Shown: one piece after another, positions 11,338 to 23,403 of the stretch
Numbering within the stretch: the first letter of the stretch is position 1
Layout: the number at the start of each line of letters is the position of its first letter
Assembly: GCA_947650285.1 (NCBI GenBank)
Contig: CANTFL010001471.1
Span: 62,001-126,000, forward strand
Direction of reading: 5' to 3'
DNA: 64,000 nucleotides
Source: Hyaloperonospora brassicae
Lineage: Eukaryota > Oomycota > Peronosporomycetes > Peronosporales > Peronosporaceae
Notes under the pieces: model-generated
Told to the model about the DNA's origin: nothing
The model's database searches: none
Seen by the model: the letters and a program-made list of their open reading frames with translations, nothing else
Made by a program: the position numbers and the translations under genes

Positions 11338-11739
11338 ATGAAGCTCAACACTTTTGCCGTCACCGCGCTAGTCGCTGTAGCAAGCGTCGCATCCGCCACC
11401 GACTTCCAGCCAGCACTACGAGCACTTGCCGCGGTGGAACCTGCTGCACCCAACGCTGACATGCTCACCGCGGGCCCGACCGAGAGACAATCGCCTTCTG
11501 TTGAGGCTGCTGCAGCTACGAGCAAGGAATCCACCGCCGTCCTTGACGCTGAAGGTAAGAAGTCCAAGGAGTGGTGGGGAGGAGGCTTGGGATGGGGACG
11601 TCCATGGGGTGGCTTTGGTGGATACGGTGGATACGGTGGTGGCTGGGGTAGCTACGGCGGTGGATACGGCGGATACGGCGGTGGCTGGGGTGGCTACGGC
11701 GGGGGATACGGCGGTGGCGGATGGGGATGGGGATGGTAG
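11338..11739 (+). CDS. Secreted glycine-rich protein
   Basis: A 133-residue protein. Residues 1-20 (MKLNTFAVTALVAVASVASA) form a clear signal peptide; the start was set here, not two codons upstream, because of the typical MKLNTFAV beginning. Residues about 21-75 are a polar, Ala/Glu/Ser-rich region without cysteines. From about residue 77 the protein is a Gly/Trp/Tyr repeat (GGYGGYGGGWG type) running to the stop, with a WGWGW end. Secreted Gly-rich proteins of this kind are common in oomycetes and are thought to be cell-wall or extracellular matrix components. No RXLR-type effector motif is seen. The preceding 5' region is rich in CCGA and ACTC short repeats and is duplicated downstream. Confidence 0.8.
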   Translation: MKLNTFAVTALVAVASVASATDFQPALRALAAVEPAAPNADMLTAGPTERQSPSVEAAAATSKESTAVLDAEGKKSKEWWGGGLGWGRPWGGFGGYGGYGGGWGSYGGGYGGYGGGWGGYGGGYGGGGWGWGW

Positions 11740-12620
11740 ACGGCACGACTCTCGGACACCGTGCTCGCTGACATGCTGCCACACACTCTGACGGACAGAT
11801 GCACGAACGAGCCGACACTCCAGCCGAGCGAACAGAATCAGCATGCACCTTCCGCCGCCTCGCTTTTGTTCGCGGAGCTGTTTGTCGGTACTTCGGTCGC
11901 CGCTTGGCTCAGCATGTCGTGTCGGCGACGGAGGACTCGACCACCTTCTCTCTCAGCGGTGTGGCTTCGTAAAAGCTCGCCGCTACATATTGTCGAGCTT
12001 TGCAACCAGTAGTCAACCACCTCGTTACGATCAACACGTTTTCGTATCAGCACGTTCAGATCACCTTGTTCAGACCATCACGTCCGTATCTGCGCGATCT
12101 TATCTACATGTCCACAACTGCTCGTTCTTCGAGTCACCACGTTTTCTCCTAGCGCTACGGTCATGCTCCGTTCGGTCGCTCCGCTCGGTTGCTCCTTCCG
12201 TACTCGTCAATCACCAGATAGTGTAGTAGTCGCCCGTGCTCGAACAAACAACAGACAAATGCTGCGCTGCGGCATTCGTACCCCTTGCATAACGTCATAG
12301 CAGGGCACTTGAACGTCACAGTAAGGTCCTTGTGTTCATTCCACTCCCAAGCCACCAGACATCACATCGTCTACACATCAATAACAACAATACGGCCACA
12401 TGTTTTGATCACCAGGTCGAGACTGACTGACTGACTGACTGACTGACTGACAGGCTGACTGACTGACCGACTGATGTCGGTACATAACGACAAGATAACC
12501 GACATCGCGGTCACTGACATCGGCCACCAGACAAAACCAGACACCTACACCATCTTGCTTGTGGTCCTCTTCTAACATGCACCGCCGGTTCCAGCCACCA
12601 GTCCGTGGCCATCCATCGAC
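11740..12620. other. 3' flank of the glycine-rich gene with a (GACT)n microsatellite
   Basis: No gene is supported. A (GACT)n run lies at about 12419-12475. Confidence 0.5.
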
Positions 12621-12622
12621 GA

Positions 12623-12956
12623 CCATCTGTCGGTGACCATTATCCGAGACCATATCCTGAAACGCACGGCCGAATCCAAACTTCGCTCGCTCGCTCGCTC
12701 GAAGCTCCCTTCCACGATCGTGACTCGAAACGCGATCCAAACACGATCCAACACGCGCACGTTTCAACCATACACTCGATCCGCTTGGTCTACTCCATCA
12801 ATCGAAGCAGTCTCGATGACGGTTCGCGACGAGTCACTCGTCGCAACACCAGCCCACTCGCCAGCTCGTCTATCCACCCTGCTCACTCACTCACTCACTC
12901 ACTCACAAACCGACTGGCACTACCACACCACCACGTAGCGAGCAAGTACTCCGCCT
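12623..12956. repeat. Direct duplication, copy 2
   Basis: Near-identical partner of 10926-11250 with slightly longer CGCT and CACT runs. It ends abruptly at CTAATAAATTG, where decayed gypsy LTR sequence begins. A second glycine-rich gene may have been displaced by that element; this is inference. Confidence 0.85.
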
Positions 12957-12964
12957 AATAAATT

Positions 12965-13140
12965 GTATAGAGGTTTTACTTCGGTCGGTTACCAGTGATA
13001 TTTTTTATGATGTCAGATAGGTACTTTTTAGAGCATTAGTGTCTCGATTAGATACGTTTAGTTCAGAGTGTCCTTTCGTGTAAAAACAAAATAAAGCTCT
13101 GGTCTCTTTTTGATCTAATCGCGACACGTGCCTTCCTATG
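12965..13140 (+). repeat. 5' LTR remnant of decayed gypsy element
   Basis: Similar to 19880-20040 (ATTAGTGTCTCGATTAGATAC against ATTAATGTCTGGATTAGGTAT). It contains an AATAAA. Boundaries are approximate. Confidence 0.5.
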
Positions 13141-16100
13141 GCGTCTCAGGTCGTAAGCAGAGTCAAGCCTTGTAATGGCAAAGACTCTCGAGCACATTGC
13201 GCAGTCAATTCAATGAACCGTTAGGTCCCTTGAACAAGGACCTGGATCTTTATGCTTGTTGACTCGTAGAATCAAGTTCGTTAGAGAACTAACTTGCTCG
13301 TTAAGCAGAAAGCTTTCCTCTGACTGCGAGCTGTATCAGCTCCGCTACACTTGGTAGCAATTGTATCTAATCTACGTCTGATTCTGTAAATACTGATTGT
13401 CCGTGGGGATGGAACATTCACACCTCTTTCTGAGCCCCAGAAGGTCGCGCTTATTAAGCTGAACACGGCTGTGGGCTCAAAGTATGTGGGATTCTTTACC
13501 GAACAATCCCCGGACGCGTTGAACACGTCTATATGCCTTTATTCATCACAAAACGACCATTTTCGGGCAGGTGCAAGACCAAATGGTGTCATCTGTGCCC
13601 ACACACGTTGTGTCGGTATCAGGAGAAGACGGTAAGTCTCGCCTAGTCAAGTTAAACACTAAACTCTACTACTCGGTAAAGAGGGAATATCATCATCTGG
13701 ATCCGCGAGACAGAGGTAACCCATAGGTCGGGCATGGTACTGACTAAGGATCAGCAAGTCGCGGTGGTGATCAATAAGCTCGCTGGAGAGTGAAGGAGGG
13801 GACACTTATGTGTAGCGCGTCCATCGATGACGCCTCCCCACATGGTAGAGCTCTAAGCTTCAGCTTATCCTCACGTTTGTGCCGCCCAATAATACATATC
13901 ACGTACGATGACGCTTCTTATCTACCCGTCAGAGCAAGAATGAGCTGTCGGACTATGTCCAAGAGTTGAGGACACTCATAGCTGCTATGCAGAACGCCCC
14001 TTTCTCAGAGGTAGTCTATGTAGTGATATTCATATAAGTACTTCGTCCTGGGCCCGCCGGAACTGAAGTCTTCCGTGTCCACCCTACTACCTTGGACGGG
14101 GCTGTCGACATTGCACACAATGAGAACTAAAACGTTAAGCTTGCTAAGCTTAATTGAAATGGGTATAACCCGAGCTCTACCCGAGCAAGCTTTAGCGCCA
14201 CGAGCAGCTCAACGTTTTCTAGACCTGGAACTACGGACCTTATCAATTCTGAATGTCATGGTGAGGATATAGTAGAGCTCCAAGCTGCTGAACAACGACG
14301 TGACATTCGTCGCTGCTATACGTGCGGAAGCACTAAGCAACTATAACCCAGATAACAGTTGCGCAAGCAGATCTAGACTCATATGAGTCAAATCCCTGTC
14401 AACAACCAGAACTCTCGTACGGCACAAGAAAATGTCATCTCCCATTGGGTGAGGGGTACCCCACTAGGGGTGCACCAGGTTCTGTGATACCTCAAGTAGA
14501 TGGAGGTCCGCCTACTTTAGGTATCACACAACCTGATGATAATAGCTTAGCCGCTCAGAGCTCTGTGCTCTATAACACGGAGCGTTTATGTAAGTCAGAA
14601 TTGCTAATGGTCAAAGCAAATATCAACGTGTTTGATGCCCTTGATCGATTCTCATCGATATTAGATCTTCAAGCAATAATTCTCGTCGTCCTTCCCTGGA
14701 AGATAGTCAGCCGTATGATGAAGCGCTGAGAGCTCATGATAGTGAGATGATCACCGTTCGTCTAGCGACAGGAACGTGCGTCATATCACCAAAAATTGCC
14801 GTATCTCTAGGCGTGAAGTTCTTGGACTTTATTAGCGTGGAAGTCTACCTAGGCCTTGATCTAGACGCGAGATATGATCTCAATTTATGAATAACATGGC
14901 TGGAACACCGTGAGACATGGATAAATTGGAGGCCGAGGACCTTAGGCGGAACGCGTACGATTTCTAGCGAAACATTGGAGAGTCATGACCCACCTCTGTT
15001 AGGAACCAAAGCGCGATTGGCGCGATCCAATACCTGGATTTGCTAGTGTGCTGGAAATTACTTTGTCAGAGCTATTTGACACCAAATACTTTAATGACGT
15101 AAGTCCCGCGCTAGAATCATCGATGGATGGTGATGCGTCACCTATTCCGTTGATTGATTCTCATGGTAATATGGGGTCACCAAGTGCTGCAAGCATGAAC
15201 TGTATAGGGCCGAGACATCCCGAGCCAAGCTCGCTTGATGTGCGTGTAGTGGCACGTATAAAATCACGAAGTGAAGTGTTCGAGCTAAAAAAACCTCTCT
15301 ACAAAATGTCAGCCAACACATCAGCTCTGGTATAAAGCACGCTATAGTTAGCGATGAATCAGGGGGCGCCCTTTTCCCGACCTCTACGAGGCGTAATGTC
15401 TCATCGAAGAGACGATAGTGGCGTCAGGCAGCCACTGTCAAAACTCGAAGCTTCCTTGCGGTTTCAAAGTGACAATAGTAAAATACACTATCTGTAAATG
15501 TCAACGGAGTGACTGGCTATATTGGTGATAACATTAGTCTTGAGACTCTTCCATCCTTGGATGATCTGTTTGAGCTAGACGAGATGCCTGATGGCGAGTT
15601 TAGCCAAGCCTTTAAGACAGGGGGGATATCCGAGTTAGTGGTCATTCGACCTGTTGTTGAGCTGAACTCATCCTCGTTATTAAACGGATCAGTCCTTGAG
15701 GACACATAAGCGACATTTCATGCGCGCAGTGGATCATGGATCCTAAATGATCCTCTGAATCCGTTTTATCCTTTGGTAAAGGAGTTTCAGGACGCGGTGT
15801 GTCACAACTCACCTTCTAGCTTACCTTCCGAAAGAGTTGTACGTCATGAAATGGACTTGTTTCCTGGAACAAAATGCTACATAACATGGCAGTGGTATTC
15901 ACCAAAGGAACAGTGTGGCGTCATTGACGACTTCTTTCGTGTAAAGCACGCGGCAGGAACGGTACGAAAGAGCTAGTCTCCCCTTTACGCACCGTCGATA
16001 TGTGTCAGAAAGTCCAATGACAAGTGGCGCATTGTTTAGATTATAATTAGCTTAATGCGGCCATCATTACGGCTCATACACCAACTCCGAGAAAAAATGT

Positions 16101-16776
16101 TCTTCAAAACAAATTGGTGGGATGTACGATGTACAGTGCGCTCAAATTAGTCGATGGATATTACCAACTGCTCAAGTGACCCAGCGATATCCTGCTGACA
16201 GCGATTAGCACTCCGAGCGGTATACTCTGGGAGTGGCTTGTAATGCTGCAATGGTTACCGAATGTCCCGGGTACATTCAATCTTCTGGTGACGCAGTTTT
16301 TCCGACCTCATCGAGGCTATGCACGTACGTACTTTGATGAAATTTTGCCCATAGTCGTGACTTGAACGGTCGTTCGGATTTGTATCATCATATCGATCAT
16401 TTACGATCAGTGATCGAGTGCATGTGAACAGATAAGATGTATAAAAACGCATTTAAGTGCATTTTTGGTGCAGAAAAGATTTCAATTTAGATTGCTTCAT
16501 GGGGAACCGATGCCTTAGAGCGGATCCCGCTAAAAATCAAAGTCATATTTGATTGTCGGGCTCCGAAGAACCAAAAGGACTTGCACAAGTGGCTCGTCCT
16601 CGCCTAATACTTGTACAAGTATGATGAGAATTACGCAGATATGGTTCAACCGTAATCTAATCACATATTAAAGGATGTGGAATGGTGCAGGACTAGCAAC
16701 TAGCATGATGCTTTTCAATCAGTAAAGGAGAGTCTCCTTCATGCACCAATCTTGACATTGCCTGGTCGGCCTTCCA

Positions 16777-17106
16777 GTGTCGTCTGTGACGCATCTGAAT
16801 TTGCCATATGCAGTGCTCTGTTACAAACAGATGTTGATGGACGGGAATGCGTCATTTGCATTTGATTCCCGACAGCTAGAAGCTGCTGAAAACAACTATT
16901 CGGTTTATGGAAAGGAGATAATTGCAATGAAGTATGCTCTAGTCAAATTCAGAGTAAATTTGATTGGCTCTAAGACGTTTGTGATCTATATCGATCATGC
17001 GTCATTGTGCACTGCGACCCGGTTGCCTCGTCTCTTCCAGAGAATAGCTCGTTGTCTTTATTTCTTTAGCGAATACAACTCTGAGGTGAAGTATAAGCGG
17101 GGGTAG
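16777..17106 (+). pseudogene. Gypsy RNase H fragment
   Basis: The frame reads ..ENNYSVYGKEIIAMKYALVK.. and ..VIYIDHASLCTA.., matching the RNase H of the element at 36040 (NYPVHDKELLAMKYALAKF, VYTDHASLRTA). It ends at a stop immediately after the YKRG motif. The neighbouring frames continue the element. Confidence 0.8.
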
Positions 17107-17331
17107 CAAGGCCTTTTTGCCGATGCATTATCGCGCACGCCTGACTATGAGCTCGCTCACGTAACAACTCTGTCGTCATTCATATCGTATCTTATTCGCA
17201 CGGCTTACTCCAAGGATGAAGAATATGTAGCTCTGCTACGCGCTCTTGGGAGCGACGAGTTTACGAGCTCAGATATATAATTTTTAGCACGCTTACGTGC
17301 AAGACTACACTGGTATTCCGTCGATCAAGGT

Positions 17332-18086
17332 ATGTTGTTCTACTGCACGGATGTTGAAGTTCCTCCTCGTATCGTTGTTTTAAACGATGAGAAGTTAAAA
17401 TATCGTATTCTCTTTGAGGCGAACGCTACTGCGTTGAGCGGTCACCGCGTTCGACATAAGACCTATGGATCAGTTAGCCAATATTATTGGTGGCCCAAAC
17501 TTTACATACCAGTCAGCACTTATGTGCGTACGTGTGAAACGTGTCAACGGGAGAAACCCTCAGCTCACGCGGCTGAGACTCTTTATAGTTTTCTTGTACC
17601 CACGGGGTGTTGGGAATCCATCAATGTGGATTCGTGTTTGGTTTACCGAAAGATTCGTATGGAAATACGGGGTTTTGTGGTCTTTGTGGACCGTTTGAGC
17701 AATATGGCTCATTTATCGGTGGTGCCGGAATCCATGTAAGTGAATACAAAGCGACGATATCTATCGATCGGGCCTTTTATCAACACGGTTTGCCTGTGGC
17801 AATTATCTCTTATTTAGACCCTTGCTTCACTGGGAAATGATGGAATGCCGTCTTCAAGGTTTTGGACACACGATTGTACATGTACACAGCGGATCATCCG
17901 CAGTACAATGGTCAAACCGAGCGAGTGAGTTGCGTTATCAGTGAAATACGCAATGTTTGCGCTGAAACGACGAAGCGTTGGAGTTCCATGCTCCCTGTCG
18001 TTGAGTTTGCGTTGAACAACGTCGTGCATGCATCCACTGGCTATACTCCGTTCTACATGACCTCACATACATTAGCGTTCAGTTAA
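17332..18086 (+). pseudogene. Gypsy integrase fragments
   Basis: The zinc-binding part ends CETCQREKP. The core start (INVDSCLV in place of the usual ..MDF..) appears to have lost the first catalytic region. The third catalytic region is seen as YNGQTERVSCV and is followed by VVEFALNNVVHASTGYTPFY. Two frames are needed to read it. Confidence 0.8.
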
Positions 18087-19879
18087 CGCTACCACTACGT
18101 GATTCTGATATTGGCGGGGGGAGACGGCCGATCGGCTTGCTGATATTAGCCCTGCTACTGTTCGAAAATAGGTAAGCGAGTTTTCGCAACGCGATTGAAT
18201 GTCCCACGAAATGTGCGTGACGTACTGGCTGGTAGCCAAGCTAAACAGAAGCTACAATCTGATGTTTAAGGCAGAGGTTGTATTGAAAGTTACGAGATCG
18301 GAGACCAAGTATGACTCATGCTAAAATCCTGCCTACAAATGAAGTGTCTACTGTCTTCAAGACAAAGTTTCGTCCATGCTTGATCGGGCCGTACACGGTC
18401 GTTTCTAAGAAGTGTCTTGCTTACACGCTCAATCTTGCGCGCAAGTTGCGCACACACCCTGTGTTATGCTTTGGCTTACTTAATCTGTACCGGGATCCGT
18501 CCCTTGTGCATATGAAGCGCTTGCGCCGCAACATTTGGCCTTGCCATCGGCTGCTAAATTTGAGCCAGGATGTCAAGCTGAGCCTCAATCTGTGTTATAC
18601 CCAACTCTAACGCCTGAATGCGAGCTTGCGTCGCTTCGAGCGCACTCTGGGTCTTACCCAAGGTCTCGCGAAGACAACTTACTTCGAGACTCAGCTTTTA
18701 ATCCTTCTTCCTCGGAGCACCGACCACCACCGACGCTGCTCGATGAGCCAGGAAACCATCAGTTCTATGTGGAGAAATTTCTGAAACGACGTCGTCGTAA
18801 GGTTTAATACCAGTATCTGATCAAGTGGCGCGGATACCCTGAGTCGGAGAACTCCTGGGAGTATGAGTTTATCCTTTGCAAGCATTGCTCATACGTCTTG
18901 GATGTTTTTAACATCGAGGCAAGGGTCATCCTTAGACCGAGAACGATTCTCACCAATAGTGGTGTGAGCAGGTGGGTTGTTGATCACCACTTGACTGGAA
19001 CTCACAGTTTCCGGCACAGCCGAAACATAGCCAGTGTGATTTCGTAACTGGCCTCTGGCTTCAAGCTTGCCACAGTCATACCGAAGATTTCGTTTAAGAC
19101 GAACGTCTGCCACATCGGCAATTTCTCTTATAGCTACCCCGATACTGAGGCGTCTGGTTCGATATACCTAGCGAATAAACGTGTTGTCTGCTTCCTCCTG
19201 AGATTAGCGTGCGAAAAGGAGAATGGGTACACCCTAATCGGTGGAACCGGTGCATTGTAGTGCTTGTCTCTCAAGGTGATCCTAGTATTGACTTTGTGTG
19301 GTCAAATAAGGTTCGAGATACCTCGCATGCAGTTTTTGTCGAAAGGCAATGTTCTCGAGTGAAGTAGCATATGTTTCGATTGTCTACCCCGACAAAGTAC
19401 GGCCAGCCGTTTGAAGGAGACTTCCTTCCACGTCGTGTGAAGTAAACACACAGCCGCAGTGGGTTTTGAGCGTTGTGTCGACCTGCGAACGACGCAGAGC
19501 AATCTCCTCTTGCGGAATGATAAGCTGTTGTTGCTCGTCGAGCGGGTTGGTGATGATGGCATCGAACGATCCGTGTGTTTGATGCTGCGCCAAGGGCGCG
19601 TTGGTATCACCACGTTTAGCGAACGAATTGGTGCCGAACGAGGTCGTGCCTCAAGCATTGACGGGTTGGATAATGTCCCTTCTTTACCATAGACACTGGT
19701 ATCGCTACCATAGTCCACCTTTTCATCGAGACTAAGGTAAGAGGAAAGAGTCGAAGACTCGTCATGTAACGGGGTTACACGTCGTTGGTACTTGAAGTAC
19801 CTTGTGTCAGAGACACTAGGGGTTACCCTGGGGTGGTGCCCTATTTTAGAAATAAAAGAATGTACTATCAATTTGTAGG

Positions 19880-20040
19880 GGGTGACGCGTGTCAGACAAC
19901 ATATAGAAAGATCTTGGTTTGGACACTAATGTATGAAATTAATGTCTGGATTAGGTATAGTTAGATTAGTACATTCTTTCAGATACAAAGATTTACACAA
20001 AGTTCAGCTCCGCTTTCGATCGCTTTGTGACACTGTCACA
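19880..20040 (+). repeat. 3' LTR remnant of decayed gypsy element
   Basis: Homologous by eye to 12965-13140. It is followed directly by another copy of the element leader (20060-20580), giving an LTR-internal-LTR-leader order. Confidence 0.45.
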
Positions 20041-20059
20041 GATCTTAAGTGAGAGTCAA

Positions 20060-20580
20060 AGTCTTTCTAAGGCGAGTACTCTCTGGCAGCTAGTACCGTT
20101 GACTCTGTTAAATCGTTAGTCCCATGGAATAGGGACCGTAAGCTCTTTGAGCTTCTTGAATCTCTGAGTCGAGGTCTTTGAACTAAGTTGCTCGTTGAGT
20201 GTAAAGTTTTCCTCGGATCTATGGAGCTTTGCAGCTCCGCTACAGTCACAATAATGGAGACGCGGGTAGCCTATACTCTATGTGGCAATCTCGTGCTGCT
20301 GATAGATTGAAGCGTATTGAGCAGTGTGGTAGAGACAACACAAAAAGTTGCAACATCGCTATGTGGCGCTCTTCCAGCTTTACTTCCGACAGCCGGCACA
20401 CATTTTGGAGTCAGTCAGCTCGTTTGTTGTCCAGCCCAAGCTATCAATCTTGAAAGCTCGAGAATGCTGACCGGTGCAGATCGGTGCAGGAGGAAATGTG
20501 CTCTCGCATCGGAATATCTTATTGGGAAAGCAGACTTTGAAGTTGTGCTTACCTAGGCTCCTATCATCACGGTACATTTA
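20060..20580 (+). mobile_element. Leader/gag-start fragment of a further gypsy copy
   Basis: Resembles the leader at 13160-13530, including the GGAGCT..CAGCTCC hairpin near 20223-20240 and the region encoding the gag N-terminus. The fragment stops about 150 bases before the F-box gene. Confidence 0.5.
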
Positions 20581-20731
20581 CACGATCATTGTGGAAAGAA
20601 AGAGCGTCTGCACAACCGAGACGCAAAGAAAACGTGCAAACCCGACATTTTTCTTCCTCCGTTTTCGCCCCAAACGACTGCCCTAATTTGCGATTGCGTT
20701 TTATAAAAAGCAATTAATCGTACCGACAACC

Positions 20732-23206
20732 ATGCAGCCGTCGCGTGAGCTGCGGCCTCGGCGCGCGCTTCTCGCGTTGCTGCAGCAGTTGAACGACTGC
20801 GTGAGCACCTCAGCGCGTCGGGTGCTCACGCAGCAGATCTCGACCGCAGACCTACTGCAGCTCTCCCTTTCGGAGCTCCAGCAGCTCCTCCCCGAGCTCT
20901 GCATCTTTGTCGACTCGCTCTCGCCACGCTCGAAAGCGACGAACCATGCAATGAACAATGCGGTCGATGACCGTCGGCCGTTCTCGCTCCTACGACGCGC
21001 ATTCTATCACCCGGACGCTCAATGGCTCAGCCGCAGTGCACGACAGAGCGGCATTTCGGCGCTGCTGTGCCAGCAACTCGTGCGACTGGCGAAACTCGAT
21101 GGGAAGCGTGACCAGCAGCGCCAAACCGACTGCGAGTGTGCGATGGATTTTGAGTCCATGTCAATGCTCGTGACGCATGTGCTGCTGGACGCGCTGCTAC
21201 TTCCGTGCGTTCAAAGACTCGGTCGAGCCCCGGACGCCTGTACATGGCGTCCGTCGCAGCCCAAGCCGCGGTTCCATGCCATGACGTGCTTTCCCGTGTG
21301 GTCGACTTTGCTGCCATTTGCTGCACAGATGGCGATTCGATTTCCGAACGAGTTTGTACAGGTGCTCGAACGGCAGGTGGAGGTGGACAAGACACGCGCA
21401 CGTCGCGTGCATTGCGAGTTTGCGCTTGTAGCAGGCGCGTGGCGACTTGTCGACGAAATGGATCGAGGAGACAAGGAAAAGCAGCAAGCCGTAACTACAG
21501 TGATGGAGAACGCCTTGAGAGTTGTGAGTGATAAGCTACTGGCGTACACGAATATCGAAAATGCAGGGAACAGATTGCTTGGCTTGCACCTCGACGACCA
21601 GCTCTTGGAAAAGTTCTTTGCTGGAATGCAAGACTTCTTGTGCAAAAGTGGACGAGCGGATGCTGTGCTCAGGAAGGTACTTATTGACGCCATTCAAAGG
21701 GGGCTGGCTGCTGGCGCTGTAGATGGGGTTGCATCACAACATGTTGCAATTTTCACGATCGCAGGGTGCATGCTGGTGAAGGACCTTGCAGCAGCTGTGA
21801 TCTCAATGGTTTTAGTGCATATCAATGCCATGAAAAGTCTTCATTGTGCAGCTCGGCACCTGACGTTTGTGGTGGGGCTCTGTGCTCACGTTGATCTGGT
21901 GCCTTTACGATCGGTGCTGGAGGTCCTGGAACTGCTACTGACGTCGTACAAAGCCGTAGCTCAAACTACCCACGATATTGTAAAACAGCGACAGCGAAGT
22001 CTCGAGCTAGTTTTCTATATCATGTATGTGACGGTGCATCGTTGCAAAAGTGTCAATCGCTTACGCCAAGAGGTCAGTTCTGATGCAGCTGCAGCGATGG
22101 AGCGCGTGACGCAGTTTCAGATGCAGCTGTGTAGTGAAATATCTTACGAAGACTTTTGCGTCGCAGCCCCAGTGTACTGGACGGCCCATCTTTGGAAACA
22201 CTGGGTCTTTCTATCTGACGAAGAGATTCATTCGTTTGTGTCCGAAGCGCAAGAAAAGGACGCAAATTGTGAAGAAGATATACAGAAACAATTGGCAACG
22301 TGGCACGCGTGGGAGACGAAATTAGGTGTTCGACCGTCTTTATTTGCACATTTTCCATTGATGAAAATGTTCGTGACCCCGCAATTGATCTCGTCTACCC
22401 CACTTATTGAACCGGCCGATGAAAACGCATTTGTCGTGCAAGCACGAAAGCGCCGACGAATGAACAAATTGCCCAAAGTTTCTGTGGATCTTGAGCGATT
22501 GGAGCGCTCTTTCGACGTGCTGCTACAACCAGACGCGTTGGAGCGTGTGTGCTCCTTTATGAGTGCAAAACGGCTTTGCCGGATGGCCCTTGTGTGTCGA
22601 ACTTTTGCAGAAGTTAGCTGTCGTGCGTCGCTATGGCGCCCACTTTACTTGCAACTCGGTCTCGCTACTCGTGACAAGCACAGTGCTCTACCTGCTTTGC
22701 CTGTCGAGTGCCGTCACGGCGACCGTTACGAGCACAAGTGGCGTAAAATGTACCAGGAACGCTGGAAAGTACTGCGGAAGCTGCGCCGTACACAGCGCCG
22801 CGCGTTCACTGCAGGCCACATCAGCGAAGGCCAAACGAACGGTAATGAGATTTTACCCTCGAGCAACAGCAACACGAGCAGCAGCTCTGCATGTCTCCCG
22901 CTGATCTGCTCGTATTGCGGCTGCGACCAGGTGCTCAAGTCTGCACGCGATTACGACGTCCATATGACTCAACACAAGCGTTTTACTTGCACAGAACTGT
23001 CGTGTCAAGCATCGTTTACAAAAGTGCACAAGCTCAAACAGCACATGAAGACGGCCCATGCAAGTTCAAGTGCACCATCTCGTCGTGTCGTCTGTGGCTA
23101 CAACGGCTGCACGAAAAGCTACTTGTCCATGAAGCGACTTGCTACACACTGCGAGGAAACGGGACATTTGGCACCAATAGTGTCGATTGTGCCGACGCGT
23201 GAGTGA
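20732..23206 (+). CDS. F-box and C2H2 zinc-finger protein
   Basis: An 824-residue intronless protein. Residues 1 to about 580 are mostly helical and unrecognised. An F-box-like segment lies at about residues 592-640 (LLQPDALERVCSFMSAKRLC, then MALVCRTFAEV..ASLWRPLYLQL), the usual Skp1-binding fold of SCF ubiquitin ligase adaptors. Near the C-terminus, after a Ser/Asn-rich linker, are three C2H2 zinc fingers. Their cores are CSYCGCDQ..HMTQH, CTELSCQASF..HMKTAH and CGYNGCTKSY..HCEETGH. The last two resemble TFIIIA-type fingers. The combination suggests a nuclear adaptor or regulator, with role unknown. The ATG at 20732 is the first in frame. Upstream (20644-20665) a pyrimidine-rich CATTTTTCTTCC resembles oomycete initiator elements. 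Codon use is GC-biased, unlike the flanking transposons. Confidence 0.85.
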   Translation: MQPSRELRPRRALLALLQQLNDCVSTSARRVLTQQISTADLLQLSLSELQQLLPELCIFVDSLSPRSKATNHAMNNAVDDRRPFSLLRRAFYHPDAQWLSRSARQSGISALLCQQLVRLAKLDGKRDQQRQTDCECAMDFESMSMLVTHVLLDALLLPCVQRLGRAPDACTWRPSQPKPRFHAMTCFPVWSTLLPFAAQMAIRFPNEFVQVLERQVEVDKTRARRVHCEFALVAGAWRLVDEMDRGDKEKQQAVTTVMENALRVVSDKLLAYTNIENAGNRLLGLHLDDQLLEKFFAGMQDFLCKSGRADAVLRKVLIDAIQRGLAAGAVDGVASQHVAIFTIAGCMLVKDLAAAVISMVLVHINAMKSLHCAARHLTFVVGLCAHVDLVPLRSVLEVLELLLTSYKAVAQTTHDIVKQRQRSLELVFYIMYVTVHRCKSVNRLRQEVSSDAAAAMERVTQFQMQLCSEISYEDFCVAAPVYWTAHLWKHWVFLSDEEIHSFVSEAQEKDANCEEDIQKQLATWHAWETKLGVRPSLFAHFPLMKMFVTPQLISSTPLIEPADENAFVVQARKRRRMNKLPKVSVDLERLERSFDVLLQPDALERVCSFMSAKRLCRMALVCRTFAEVSCRASLWRPLYLQLGLATRDKHSALPALPVECRHGDRYEHKWRKMYQERWKVLRKLRRTQRRAFTAGHISEGQTNGNEILPSSNSNTSSSSACLPLICSYCGCDQVLKSARDYDVHMTQHKRFTCTELSCQASFTKVHKLKQHMKTAHASSSAPSRRVVCGYNGCTKSYLSMKRLATHCEETGHLAPIVSIVPTRE

Positions 23207-23403
23207 GTGATGAGGATGAGACGACGACTGGTGGTTATTGACGTTGAAGTGGGCTCTCGCGCGACTTGGCGATTGTCACTACCGCGTGTGTCCACACAAT
23301 ATGCCGGACAACAGGTTGATGTGGACCACGTGAAACAATACGACAGTATGATTTTCGCTCTGTACAATACCGCATATAACGCTATTGTCACTTTTTATCG
23401 CCC

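Larger units (their letters stand above)
12965..20040 (+). mobile_element. Decayed Ty3/gypsy retrotransposon (chromodomain type)
   Basis: All major domains are present but broken. Gag core is at about 13930-14030 (NELSDYVQELRTLIAAMQN) and a knuckle remnant CYTCGSTK at about 14316. An acidic linker is at 15509-15709. RT beginning (15773-15976) has PSSLPSERVVRHEMDL and later pieces. RNase H is at 16777-17106, integrase zinc and core regions at 17332-18086, and a chromodomain (YLIKWRGYPESENSWE) at about 18810-18870. Stops and frameshifts are frequent throughout. A minus-strand open frame at 19302-19871 lies between the chromodomain and the 3' LTR. That position matches the antisense frame of the better preserved element at 38375-39982, although I could not align the two proteins by eye. 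Confidence 0.85.

Noticed and set aside
20732..23206. The F-box gene as a transposon-derived zinc-finger protein
   Set aside because: Long intact frame, host-like codon use, F-box plus C2H2 fingers and no retroelement domains; it is separated from the gypsy remnant by about 150 bp.
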